Assembly (NCBI GenBank): GCA_964654695.1
Contig: CAZZKJ010000029.1
Location: forward strand, 1-28,017
Origin: CAZZKJ01 sp964654695
GTDB lineage: Bacteria; Krumholzibacteriota; Krumholzibacteriia; WVZY01
Reading direction: 5' to 3'
DNA: 28,017 bases
Each line of letters begins with the position of its first letter. The stretch's first letter is position 1. The notes beneath the pieces were generated by a model that saw nothing but the letters and a program-made list of their open reading frames with translations, did no database searches and was not told where the DNA came from. The translations under genes and the position numbers were made by a program. Shown one piece after another: positions 16,406 through 23,733 of the stretch.

Positions 16406-16960
16406 CTAGATTTTGGGCGGCGTGATTCCTTTTTGTGCCTGATATTTGCCTTTTTTATCTGCATACGATACCCGGCAGTCTTCATCGCTTTCGAAAAACA
16501 GTACTTGGGCTATACCTTCATTTGAGTAAACCTTTGCAGGAAGCGGTGTTGTGTTGGATATCTCCAGCGTGACAAATCCCTCCCAGCCCGGCTCGAATGG
16601 AGTGACATTGGTTATTATTCCGCAGCGGGCGTAGGTGGACTTGCCGACGCATACGGTCATCACGTTTCGGGGAATGCGGAAATATTCCACGCTCCGGCCC
16701 AGAGCGAAGGAGTTGGGTGGAATTATGCAGGCATTGCCTTTATAGTCTGCGAATGCCTTGGGATCGAATTTTTTGGGATCGACCACAGTTGTATTTATAT
16801 TTGTGAAAATCTTGAACTCATCCGAGATTCTTATGTCATATCCATATGAAGAAAGACCGAACGAGACCTTACCGTCCCGTACCTGCTCTCCGGCAAACGG
16901 CTCTATCATTCTGTGCTCGGCGGCCATGCGCTCGATCCATGTATCCGGTTTGATCGACAT
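16406..16960 (-). CDS. dcd: dCTP deaminase
   Basis: A 184-residue cytosolic enzyme converting dCTP to dUTP (and ammonia) for dTTP synthesis. SSYGYDIR (37-44), GKSTYARCGI (106-115), TPFEPGWEG (120-128) and the catalytic E133 in TLEISN are all present. S108, R112 and E133 correspond to S111, R115 and E138 of the E. coli enzyme. EGIAQVLFF (148-156) and the C-terminal KYQAQKGIT, which closes over the triphosphate, are intact. A bifunctional dCTP deaminase/dUTPase cannot be excluded. The start is supported by AAAGGA. It lies 123 bases after the cysteine desulfurase gene on the same strand. Confidence 0.96.
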   Translation of the reverse strand: MSIKPDTWIERMAAEHRMIEPFAGEQVRDGKVSFGLSSYGYDIRISDEFKIFTNINTTVVDPKKFDPKAFADYKGNACIIPPNSFALGRSVEYFRIPRNVMTVCVGKSTYARCGIITNVTPFEPGWEGFVTLEISNTTPLPAKVYSNEGIAQVLFFESDEDCRVSYADKKGKYQAQKGITPPKI

Positions 16961-17083
16961 TATGCGTCCTTTCGATTGTTGATGATCCCATCCTGTTTGA
17001 TTTTGAGTTTACGTTAAGAAAACCTGCCCTCAGCCCCCATTCGCCCGTTTGCGGTATGAGTTTTTCCGGCGCCTGCGCAGAGC

Positions 17084-18226
17084 TTATACTCCTAAGGCTC
17101 TAAGCCTGGAAACGATTTCGGGCAGAACTTCGACCAGCCTGTCGATATCGTCGTCCCGCGAGCTTTTGCCCAGGCTGAAACGCATCGTGCATACGGCCTC
17201 TTCCCTGCTTAGTCCCATTGCGGTAAGCACGTGGGAGGGATCGGTGTGCCCCGCGGCGCAGGCTGATGCGCTGGAGGCGTATATTCCGTGTTCATCAAGA
17301 CCGATAAGCATGGCCTCTCCTTCCGCATTCTTGAAGGTTATATTGCTGGTATTGGGGAGCCTGGGAGATTCCCTGCCGTTTATCTTGGCATCCGCTACCG
17401 ATTCGATTATGCGCCTTTCCATTTCATCCCTCAGCGCGCAGATGCGTTTACCTTCATCCTCAAGATCCCTTGCTGCTGATTCACAAGCTTCAGCCATCGC
17501 CGCGGCCGCAGGAACATTTTGTGTTCCGCTTCGAATTCCTCTTTCCTGGCCGCCGCCGCTTAAGAATTCGGCGATCCGGACTCCTCTTCTGATATAGAGC
17601 GCACCGATCCCCTTGGGTCCATAAAATTTATGCCCCGAAATCGACAAGAGATCGACGGGAACTTTGTGTACGTCTACAGGCGTCTTGCCGAAGGCCTGGA
17701 CGGCGTCACTGTGAAAAAGTATTTTATTCTGCCGTGCTATGGCCGCGATTTCTTCTACCGGTTGAATCACGCCGGTTTCGTTATTCGCCCACATAATGGT
17801 AATCAGAAAAGTGTCCTTGCGAACGGCATCGGCGACTTCTTCCGGTGCAACCTGCCCGGATTTTCCCGCTCTTATATAAGTGACATCAAACCCAGTCTTC
17901 TCGAGAAATCGGCATGAGTTTATTACGGCCGGATGCTCAATCGTGCTGGTTATTATATGGCCCTTCCCTTTGATCCAGGCTGCTCCTTTAATGGCTATAT
18001 TGTCGCTTTCTGAACCGCCGGCTGTAAAAATTATCTCGGGTGCGCCGGCGCCGAGACTTACCGCGGTTTTTTGGCGGGCTTCCTCCAGTATGAGCTTTGC
18101 CTGCCGTCCCGGACCGTGCAGACTGCTGGCATTGGCGTAGACGCTTCTTGCCGTATCCTTAAATTTGGCTAAGGTCTCCCGGCTCGGAGGTGTGGTTGCG
18201 TTGTAATCCATGTAAATCTCTCTCAT
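17084..18226 (-). CDS. Cysteine desulfurase (NifS/IscS family)
   Basis: A 380-residue PLP enzyme that removes sulfur from cysteine as a protein persulfide for Fe-S clusters, thiolated tRNA or cofactors. MDYNATTPP begins the fold. H98 (EHPA) stacks on PLP, K200 (SGHKFYGPKG) binds PLP, and C323 in SSASACAAGH is the persulfide-forming cysteine. The C323 loop is of the longer group I (NifS/IscS) type. I prefer ATG 18226, which has GGAG just before it, over the in-frame ATG at 18244. No iscU/nifU scaffold is adjacent. The gene lies downstream of folE with a 42-base gap and may share its transcript. The exact sulfur acceptor is unknown. Confidence 0.95.
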   Translation of the reverse strand: MREIYMDYNATTPPSRETLAKFKDTARSVYANASSLHGPGRQAKLILEEARQKTAVSLGAGAPEIIFTAGGSESDNIAIKGAAWIKGKGHIITSTIEHPAVINSCRFLEKTGFDVTYIRAGKSGQVAPEEVADAVRKDTFLITIMWANNETGVIQPVEEIAAIARQNKILFHSDAVQAFGKTPVDVHKVPVDLLSISGHKFYGPKGIGALYIRRGVRIAEFLSGGGQERGIRSGTQNVPAAAAMAEACESAARDLEDEGKRICALRDEMERRIIESVADAKINGRESPRLPNTSNITFKNAEGEAMLIGLDEHGIYASSASACAAGHTDPSHVLTAMGLSREEAVCTMRFSLGKSSRDDDIDRLVEVLPEIVSRLRALGV

Positions 18227-18268
18227 TAATATCTCCGCAATCATTTTTATCTCGAAAAGGGCCCTGCG

Positions 18269-18841
18269 CTAAGAAAGGCCGAGCAGGTTCAAGAACTCCG
18301 CCCTCGAACTTGTGTTCTCCTTGAAAGCCCCCAACATTGTGCTTGTTGTCGCAATTGTGTTTTGTTTTTCCACGCCTCTCATCATCATGCAAAGATGTCT
18401 GGCCGTGATAACCACCGCCACTCCGTACGGATCCAGATGTTCCTGAACCGCTCGGGCAATTTCGCGCGTCATTCTTTCCTGAACCTGAAGACGGCGGGAA
18501 AATACTTCTACTATTCGGGCAAGTTTACTCAGACCGATAATCCGGTTCTTAGGAAGATAAGCCACGTGAGCTTTCCCGAAAAAAGGAACCAGGTGGTGTT
18601 CGCATAAGCTGTAAAAATCTATATCCCTGAGCAGAACCATTTCCTCCTGCCGGTCTTCAAAGATCGCATCTCCGATGAGTTCTCCAACATTCTGGCTGTA
18701 GCCCCGCGTAAAATATTCCAAAGCTTTGGCGACTCTTTCCGGCGTCTTCAGCAGGCCTTCCCTGCCGGGATCTTCGCCTATCCGCTTGAGCAGCACCCTT
18801 ATGGCATCGACAAGATCGTTCTCGCCTTTGGAACGGTTCAT
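18269..18841 (-). CDS. folE: GTP cyclohydrolase I
   Basis: A 190-residue enzyme converting GTP to 7,8-dihydroneopterin triphosphate. This is the first step to folate, biopterin-type cofactors and (through QueD) 7-deazaguanines. Zn ligands C80 and H83 are in SLCEHHLVPF and the third ligand C151 is in HLCMMMRG. Substrate-binding GLSKLAR (103-109), RRLQVQERMT (116-125) and the C-terminal TSTMLG-type end are present. The start is ATG 18841, preceded by AAGGAGA; an in-frame extension to 18949 would overlap the next gene and is not family-like. It follows two pterin synthase paralogues, so its product is probably passed to them. Confidence 0.97.
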   Translation of the reverse strand: MNRSKGENDLVDAIRVLLKRIGEDPGREGLLKTPERVAKALEYFTRGYSQNVGELIGDAIFEDRQEEMVLLRDIDFYSLCEHHLVPFFGKAHVAYLPKNRIIGLSKLARIVEVFSRRLQVQERMTREIARAVQEHLDPYGVAVVITARHLCMMMRGVEKQNTIATTSTMLGAFKENTSSRAEFLNLLGLS

Positions 18842-18929
18842 ATCGCTCTCCTTTATTATTACTCGGCTGCCTAAAGACCGGGGGAGCAGAGTCAAAAATC
18901 CACGTGCTGATCCGAAACCGGTCCCTGCA

Positions 18930-19349
18930 TCACGGCAACACCGCAACATCTTTCCGATAAATAAAAGAATTCTTCCGCGTTTCGATTACTTTGACGGCCG
19001 AGAGTTCGGTCCCGGCGTCAAACTCGCTTACAAGGATTTCCCATACTTCTTTCGCTATATTCTCGCCGCTGGAAATAAAATTCGAACCGAATGCCTTGTT
19101 CAGATTACTATAAGCGAGCTTTTGCTCCAGCACCCGGGTTTTAACCCTGTCGATTTCGCGGTTCGATATCAGAAACGGTTTGTCACCGGATACCGTGCCC
19201 TTTACGGTTATTTCCAAGCGATAGCAGTGACCGTGACCCGATGAATTCGAGCATTTGCCGAATATCGCTTCATTGTCGCTTTTCGGCAATGTGGAATTCC
19301 ACATCTTATGAAACGCATTAAAATCGAAAGTAAATGTCAAGTAATGCAT
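18930..19349 (-). CDS. Divergent 6-pyruvoyl-tetrahydropterin synthase homologue (copy B)
   Basis: A 139-residue T-fold protein of the PTPS/QueD family. The Zn histidines are visible as H14 (FNAFHK), H39 and H41 (GHGH), and the catalytic cysteine as C33 (FGKC). The C33-x5-HGH spacing is that of animal-type PTPS rather than of QueD. The substrate-anchoring Glu is in VIETRKN near the end. The LDHKNL motif, whose Asp and His complete the catalytic triad in the family, is replaced by LEQKLAYSNL. This copy may therefore have altered or no lyase activity. It lies 12 bases after copy A and 88 before folE. Possible roles are a modified pterin reaction or partnership with copy A. Confidence 0.85.
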   Translation of the reverse strand: MHYLTFTFDFNAFHKMWNSTLPKSDNEAIFGKCSNSSGHGHCYRLEITVKGTVSGDKPFLISNREIDRVKTRVLEQKLAYSNLNKAFGSNFISSGENIAKEVWEILVSEFDAGTELSAVKVIETRKNSFIYRKDVAVLP

Positions 19350-19361
19350 TGCTTATGCTCT

Positions 19362-19766
19362 TTATTGTCCGCCGTAGTAATCCGCAAATAAAGTACTGTC
19401 TTCCCGCAGGCGGACACGCACCAGACGGGCTCTGCCGATATTGCCCTCGAGCTGCCGCCAAATGAAACTTACTATCATCTCCGTTGTAGGTATGGTCTCT
19501 TTTAGCTCATCAATGTCCTCGTTGAGATTCTTGTGATCGAGCAGTTGGATTACGCGTCTTTTCGTTATGCCGTCCAGTTCCGAAAGGTTGACTACCATGC
19601 CCGTATCATTATCGACTTCTCCGGACACGGTGACCTCCAGCTCATAATTGTGTCCGTGCATGTTCGTGCACTTTCCGAACAGCTTGAGATTCTCATCGGG
19701 CGTTAGTTTGTCGTCATAGTAACGATGGGCCGCGCAAAAAGCGGTTTTGCGCGTAACGTAAATCAT
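19362..19766 (-). CDS. 6-pyruvoyl-tetrahydropterin synthase / QueD family enzyme (copy A)
   Basis: A 134-residue T-fold enzyme acting on dihydroneopterin triphosphate. Zn ligands are H14 (FCAAHR), H37 and H39 (MHGHNY). The catalytic C33 is in FGKC. LDHKNLN (about 75-81) keeps the Asp-His pair, PTTEM is the usual PTSEN-like substrate motif, and the Glu near the C-terminus (REDST) binds the pterin. The C-x3-HGH spacing is QueD-like. The product could be 6-carboxy- or 6-pyruvoyl-tetrahydropterin, and sequence alone does not decide. No queC, queE or queF is in the window, which leaves a biopterin-type route open. The start codon overlaps the stop of the CDP-alcohol transferase (ATGA), with AAGGAG upstream, so translation is coupled. 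Confidence 0.92.
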   Translation of the reverse strand: MIYVTRKTAFCAAHRYYDDKLTPDENLKLFGKCTNMHGHNYELEVTVSGEVDNDTGMVVNLSELDGITKRRVIQLLDHKNLNEDIDELKETIPTTEMIVSFIWRQLEGNIGRARLVRVRLREDSTLFADYYGGQ

Positions 19767-20749
19767 ATCTCCACTCCTTTTGATGAAAACCTTATTGCTT
19801 CCGGGCGGTTTTGCACAGGTGAATTCATGCCTGTTGATTTTCGAATTTTTATGATTCTGCAGATAATATTAGCGCCTAGATATATATTGCCGGCGGTTAT
19901 CACTATATGATAAAAATACTGCGGCCGCGACAGCAGGACTAATAAAATGAGAACAAAGAGATGCGTGCCAAAACACAACGCCGAGTTCATGGTCATGAGC
20001 TTTTTATCTCCGTACCAGGCACCGGCTTTGACCGGATCATGCAAATCATAATTCTCTCCGCATGCCCGCGCGATGCTGAATCTATCGATACGGGCTATAA
20101 GCCTGTCCTGCCATCCGTATACGATGCCGTATATCCGTTGCAGCAATATTAACAAATTGCGCTTCAATTTTGAATCATAAAACCGCCGGTCTTCATATGT
20201 CAGGCTTTCATCGGAGCGCACATTGGTTTTCCGAAAAAGCTGCGAATATTTAACGAGGTAATAGTTGAAATACGAACACTGGATGAAGATGGAAAACCAT
20301 GCGGCAGTGGCCGGTATTAACGCCCAGAAGCCCGACTTGTGCCGCGCTGCGATGCCCAGGGCGGTCATCAACCATGTAATCGCCGCAAAATCGCATAACG
20401 AATCCAGGAAACGCGCGATCCGGTTTGATCGGTTTGTCAACCGGGCCAGGCTCCCGTCACAGGCGTCGAGCAGGTCTTTCGCGTGAATGAATAGCGCTGC
20501 TATCAGTAGATTCGAATAGCCGGGTCTTAATAAGAACACCCCCCCGGCTATTCCGCAGGCCAACGAAGACAAGGTCACGGCCTCATGCGGAACACGTGCA
20601 TAATACAAAAGCTTGATTACGTGTTTATAATAGAATATCCATAATACGCTGATATTAAAATAACGATGTTCCCTGGATATCTTGAAAGCTCCTTCCCAAT
20701 CCGGTTTGGCGCCGCTCAAGTTTATTCCTTTCTTTCCTTCTGCTTCCAT
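19763..20749 (-). CDS. CDP-alcohol phosphatidyltransferase family membrane protein
   Basis: A 328-residue integral membrane enzyme with six or so hydrophobic segments. The CDP-alcohol motif D-x2-DG-x2-AR-x8-G-x3-D-x3-D appears as D95, D98-G99, A102-R103, D116 and D120. The usual Gly is Ala (A112). Family members transfer a phosphoalcohol from a CDP-activated donor to a second alcohol, making phospholipids such as phosphatidylinositol or phosphatidylglycerol, or small phosphodiesters. The acceptor cannot be told. A long polar insert (about 170-245) separates two halves of the membrane part. I chose ATG 20749; an in-frame TTG at 20815, directly after the SDR stop, is the alternative. It sits between SDR and PTPS genes with a 4-base overlap to the latter, so a pathway link is likely. 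Confidence 0.88.
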   Translation of the reverse strand: MEAEGKKGINLSGAKPDWEGAFKISREHRYFNISVLWIFYYKHVIKLLYYARVPHEAVTLSSLACGIAGGVFLLRPGYSNLLIAALFIHAKDLLDACDGSLARLTNRSNRIARFLDSLCDFAAITWLMTALGIAARHKSGFWALIPATAAWFSIFIQCSYFNYYLVKYSQLFRKTNVRSDESLTYEDRRFYDSKLKRNLLILLQRIYGIVYGWQDRLIARIDRFSIARACGENYDLHDPVKAGAWYGDKKLMTMNSALCFGTHLFVLILLVLLSRPQYFYHIVITAGNIYLGANIICRIIKIRKSTGMNSPVQNRPEAIRFSSKGVEI

Positions 20750-20815
20750 AATTTCCGGCCGTGCCCCGCTGATCGGGTCCCAAAAGCAGTACGAGCGCGG
20801 GATATTCGCTTGCAA

Positions 20816-21574
20816 TCATATTAGAGAGATGCCGCCGTCTACGGCCAGGATGCTTCCGGTGATCCAGGATGCCTTATCGCTCAACAAAAACAAAGCCGCA
20901 TTGGCAACGTCGTCTGCAGTACCTATTCTGCCCGCGGGAAGAGATTTCGATATGACGTCAAAGAATTCGGCCTTTGCTTCCGGGCCGGTAAAAAATGGAT
21001 CGTGCACGGGAGTATCTACTATGCCCGGACAGATACAGTTTACTCTTATGTTCGATGGAGCGAATTCTACGGCCATCGTTTTGGTCATTGATATCACGGC
21101 GGCTTTTGATGCCGCATACGCTCCGATTCCCGGCACCGCTTTCCACACCACCGTGGACGAAATGTTCAAAATTGCCGCAGCGTTCTTTCTCAGCAAAGGC
21201 ATTAGCATTTTTGTAGTCAGGTAAATACCCTTAGCATTAACCGCGAATATCCGGTCCCAATCCCGTTCGGGCATTTCCGCAATATTTCCTTTTACGTATA
21301 TTCCCGCGCTGTGTATTAAACAGTCGATGCCGGTTGTCCGTTCGGCCGCGATTTTCGCCAGCACGGCGGCGCCTTCATTTGTCGAAATGTCGCATGCGCA
21401 TATATCAGCGCAGAATCCTTTTTTTTTCATTTCCGCCGACGCCTTTTCGAGCTTTCCCCGCTCGCGGCCCGCAATCAGGATCCGAGCGTTCTCCGCGGCA
21501 AGCGCGCCGGCGATAGCCAGGCCGATTCCCGAACCTCCGCCGGTTATAACCGCGTATTTCCCTTTGAAACTCAT
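20816..21574 (-). CDS. Short-chain dehydrogenase/reductase
   Basis: A 252-residue classical SDR. The dinucleotide-binding motif TGGGSGIG is at 11-18 and HSAG at 88-91. Catalytic N113, S140, Y153 and K157 (YAASK) are all present. The PGIVDTP segment and the C-terminal ITGSILAVDGG are typical of the FabG-like group. Arg residues after the second strand (AGRERGK) suggest NADP(H). Neighbouring pterin genes make a pterin-carbonyl (sepiapterin-type) reductase an attractive possibility, but FabG-like SDRs act on many substrates. ATG 21574 is preferred, as it is preceded by GAGAGG and begins at the usual SDR N-terminus. It is the first gene of the minus-strand group, divergent from the radical SAM gene. 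Confidence 0.9.
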   Translation of the reverse strand: MSFKGKYAVITGGGSGIGLAIAGALAAENARILIAGRERGKLEKASAEMKKKGFCADICACDISTNEGAAVLAKIAAERTTGIDCLIHSAGIYVKGNIAEMPERDWDRIFAVNAKGIYLTTKMLMPLLRKNAAAILNISSTVVWKAVPGIGAYAASKAAVISMTKTMAVEFAPSNIRVNCICPGIVDTPVHDPFFTGPEAKAEFFDVISKSLPAGRIGTADDVANAALFLLSDKASWITGSILAVDGGISLI

Positions 21575-21682
21575 TGCCAGCCTCTCTTTCCCGGGCACAA
21601 CCCAATGCATCGGGGCGGAGTTCAACCAAGGTGTTCCAGCTTCTTTAGCGCAAAGCCCGCCGGCGGTAGCCGGAAATTGGTT

Positions 21683-21710
21683 TTGATAAAACCATGCTCC
21701 GCATTATAAT
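21683..21710 (+). promoter_or_regulatory. Sigma70-like promoter of the AmrS-type radical SAM gene
   Basis: TTGATA (21683-21688, 5/6), a 16-base spacer and a perfect TATAAT (21705-21710). The predicted start at about 21717 leaves only some 12 bases before the ATG, so the leader is very short and the start may fall inside the AAAGGAG site. Confidence 0.6.
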
Positions 21711-21728
21711 TTCCAAAGGAGATTCAAT

Positions 21729-22745
21729 ATGCATCAGGCTTTATTTTATAAGAAAATTGAAAACAACTCCGTTGAGTGCACGCTTTGCGCCCATCGCTGT
21801 CTGGTAAAACCCGGCAAGCTGGGTATTTGCAACGTGCGCCTGAATACCGACGGAGAGCTTTATACCCTCGTCTACAATATGGCCGCGGCGGCGCATGTAG
21901 ACCCGATCGAGAAAAAACCATTGTTCCATTTTTATCCGGGAAGTAAATCGCTCAGCGTATCCACAATGGGATGCAATTTCCACTGCGCCTTTTGCCAGAA
22001 TTGGACTATATCACAAGTTCAAGACCCGAAACATATCGAATTTTCCGGGAAAGAAATCAAACCCGATGAAATCGTTCGTTCCGCATTGAATACACGATCG
22101 CGGAGCATAGCATACACATACACGGAACCGACAATATTTTTCGAATATGCCTTTGACACGGCTAAGCTTGCGGCACAGCAAGGAATAAAAAATATCTTCG
22201 TTACAAATGGATATATGAGCGCCGAGCCTCTCAAAATGATCGCACCTTTTCTCGACGCTGCCAACGTAGATTTGAAAAGCTACAGCGATAAAACATACAG
22301 AAGAATTATCGGTGCCGCGATTGCTCCCGTATTGGATTCGCTGCTTCTAATGAAGAAATTGAACATCTGGATCGAGGTAACCACTTTGATCATACCGGGA
22401 ATAAACGACTCTGATGATGAAATAAGGGATATAGCAGGATTTATTTCCACGAAGCTGGGAACGAAGACCCCCTGGCATATCAGCAGATTTCATCCGGATC
22501 ATAAACTCGCCGGCATTCCACCAACCCCCTCACAGACGCTTCAGCGCGCCTCGCAGATCGGACGAGGGGAAGGACTTCGTTTTGTATACACCGGCAATCT
22601 TCCGGGAGGCGGGGGCGAGAACACCAACTGTTCCAACTGCGGTAAAACGATCATCGAACGCTTCGGTTTTCAAATCATAAGCCGTTCGTTGGAGAACGGC
22701 AAATGTATATACTGCAAAAGCCGCGTGAACGGCGTCGGAATGTAG
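21729..22745 (+). CDS. amrS: AmmeMemoRadiSam-system radical SAM enzyme (AmrS family)
   Basis: A 338-residue radical SAM protein. The [4Fe-4S] motif C82-x3-C86-x2-C89 (GCNFHCAFCQN) follows an N-terminal Cys set C17/C20/C24/C34. The C-terminus adds a zinc-ribbon-like pair (CSNC about 40 residues before the end, and CIYC). These three elements and YTYTEPTIFFEYA are typical of AmrS, formerly called PflA-like. The family often occurs with AMMECR1 and MEMO domain proteins in a system of poorly defined function; neither partner is in this window. It has AAAGGAG before the ATG and ends 14 bases from the convergent trxB. Confidence 0.9.
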   Translation: MHQALFYKKIENNSVECTLCAHRCLVKPGKLGICNVRLNTDGELYTLVYNMAAAAHVDPIEKKPLFHFYPGSKSLSVSTMGCNFHCAFCQNWTISQVQDPKHIEFSGKEIKPDEIVRSALNTRSRSIAYTYTEPTIFFEYAFDTAKLAAQQGIKNIFVTNGYMSAEPLKMIAPFLDAANVDLKSYSDKTYRRIIGAAIAPVLDSLLLMKKLNIWIEVTTLIIPGINDSDDEIRDIAGFISTKLGTKTPWHISRFHPDHKLAGIPPTPSQTLQRASQIGRGEGLRFVYTGNLPGGGGENTNCSNCGKTIIERFGFQIISRSLENGKCIYCKSRVNGVGM

Positions 22746-22759
22746 TATAATTCTCGAAC

Positions 22760-23686
22760 TCAATCGAGGTATTTTTCCGCTTCCAGGGCCGCCATGCATC
22801 CCGTGCCCGCTGCGGTCACGGCCTGTCTGTACTTTGAATCCTGCACATCCCCGGATGCAAAAACTCCCTTCACGCTGGTTTCCGTCGAATCCGGGCCCGT
22901 GATTATGTAACCCTTGTCGTCCATATCCAACTGTCCTATGAACGGCTGGGTGTTGGGTATATGCCCGATCGCCAAAAATATCCCATCGCATCCGAGTTCT
23001 TTTTCATCACCGGATTTCGTATCCTTCAACCTTATCCCCGTCACCCCGTTCTCGACCGAACCCAACATCTCCACAGGAACGGAATTCCACACGAATTCGA
23101 TTTTTTCGTTGTCCATTGCTCTTTGCGCCATGGCCTTGGATGCGCGCAGTTTATCGCGCCTGTGGATAACATAGACTTTCGAGGCAAATTTGGTCAAGAA
23201 CACGGCTTCTTCCATCGCGCTGTCGCCTCCTCCAATCACGGACACCACTCTGTCTTTGAAGAAAAAACCGTCGCACGTCGCGCAAGCCGATACGCCGTGT
23301 CCCTTCAGGCGATCTTCGCTCTCCAGACCCATCCATCTGGCGGTTGCGCCGGTCGAGATGATGAGGGATCTGCAGCGGTACTCTTTTGAACCCGCCTGGA
23401 TAACCTTTACATCCTCCCCCAGATCGGCTCTGTCTGCAGCAGCGGTTTCGAACCGCGTTCCGAAGCGCTCCGCCTGTTTCTTCATATCTTCCATGAGCTG
23501 AGGTCCCGTTATTGCCTCGGGAAACCCTGGAAAGTTTTCTACGTCGGTTGTGATCGTCAGCTGCCCGCCGGGTTGAATTCCTTCCAGCACCAGGGGTTCG
23601 AGCTGAGCTCTGGCGGCATAAATTGCCGCGGTCAGGCCCGCCGGACCCGATCCCAATATTATGAGTTTTTTGACGGCGTTTTCCAT
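22760..23686 (-). CDS. trxB: Thioredoxin-disulfide reductase
   Basis: A 308-residue low-molecular-weight flavoenzyme passing electrons from NADPH through FAD to thioredoxin. The FAD site GSGPAGL (12-18), redox-active C135-A-T-C138-D (CATCDG), NADPH site GGGDSAMEEA (152-161) and the FAD-binding end FASGDVQD-type motif are present. The length is standard. The ribosome binding site AAGGAGGA lies about 12 bases before the ATG. The outer-membrane barrel gene ends 47 bases upstream on the same strand; read-through is possible but no functional link is evident. Confidence 0.97.
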   Translation of the reverse strand: MENAVKKLIILGSGPAGLTAAIYAARAQLEPLVLEGIQPGGQLTITTDVENFPGFPEAITGPQLMEDMKKQAERFGTRFETAAADRADLGEDVKVIQAGSKEYRCRSLIISTGATARWMGLESEDRLKGHGVSACATCDGFFFKDRVVSVIGGGDSAMEEAVFLTKFASKVYVIHRRDKLRASKAMAQRAMDNEKIEFVWNSVPVEMLGSVENGVTGIRLKDTKSGDEKELGCDGIFLAIGHIPNTQPFIGQLDMDDKGYIITGPDSTETSVKGVFASGDVQDSKYRQAVTAAGTGCMAALEAEKYLD

Positions 23687-23733
23687 GCCTGTTGCTTCCT
23701 CCTTTTCAAAATATAGACGGCATAGCAGCGGAG

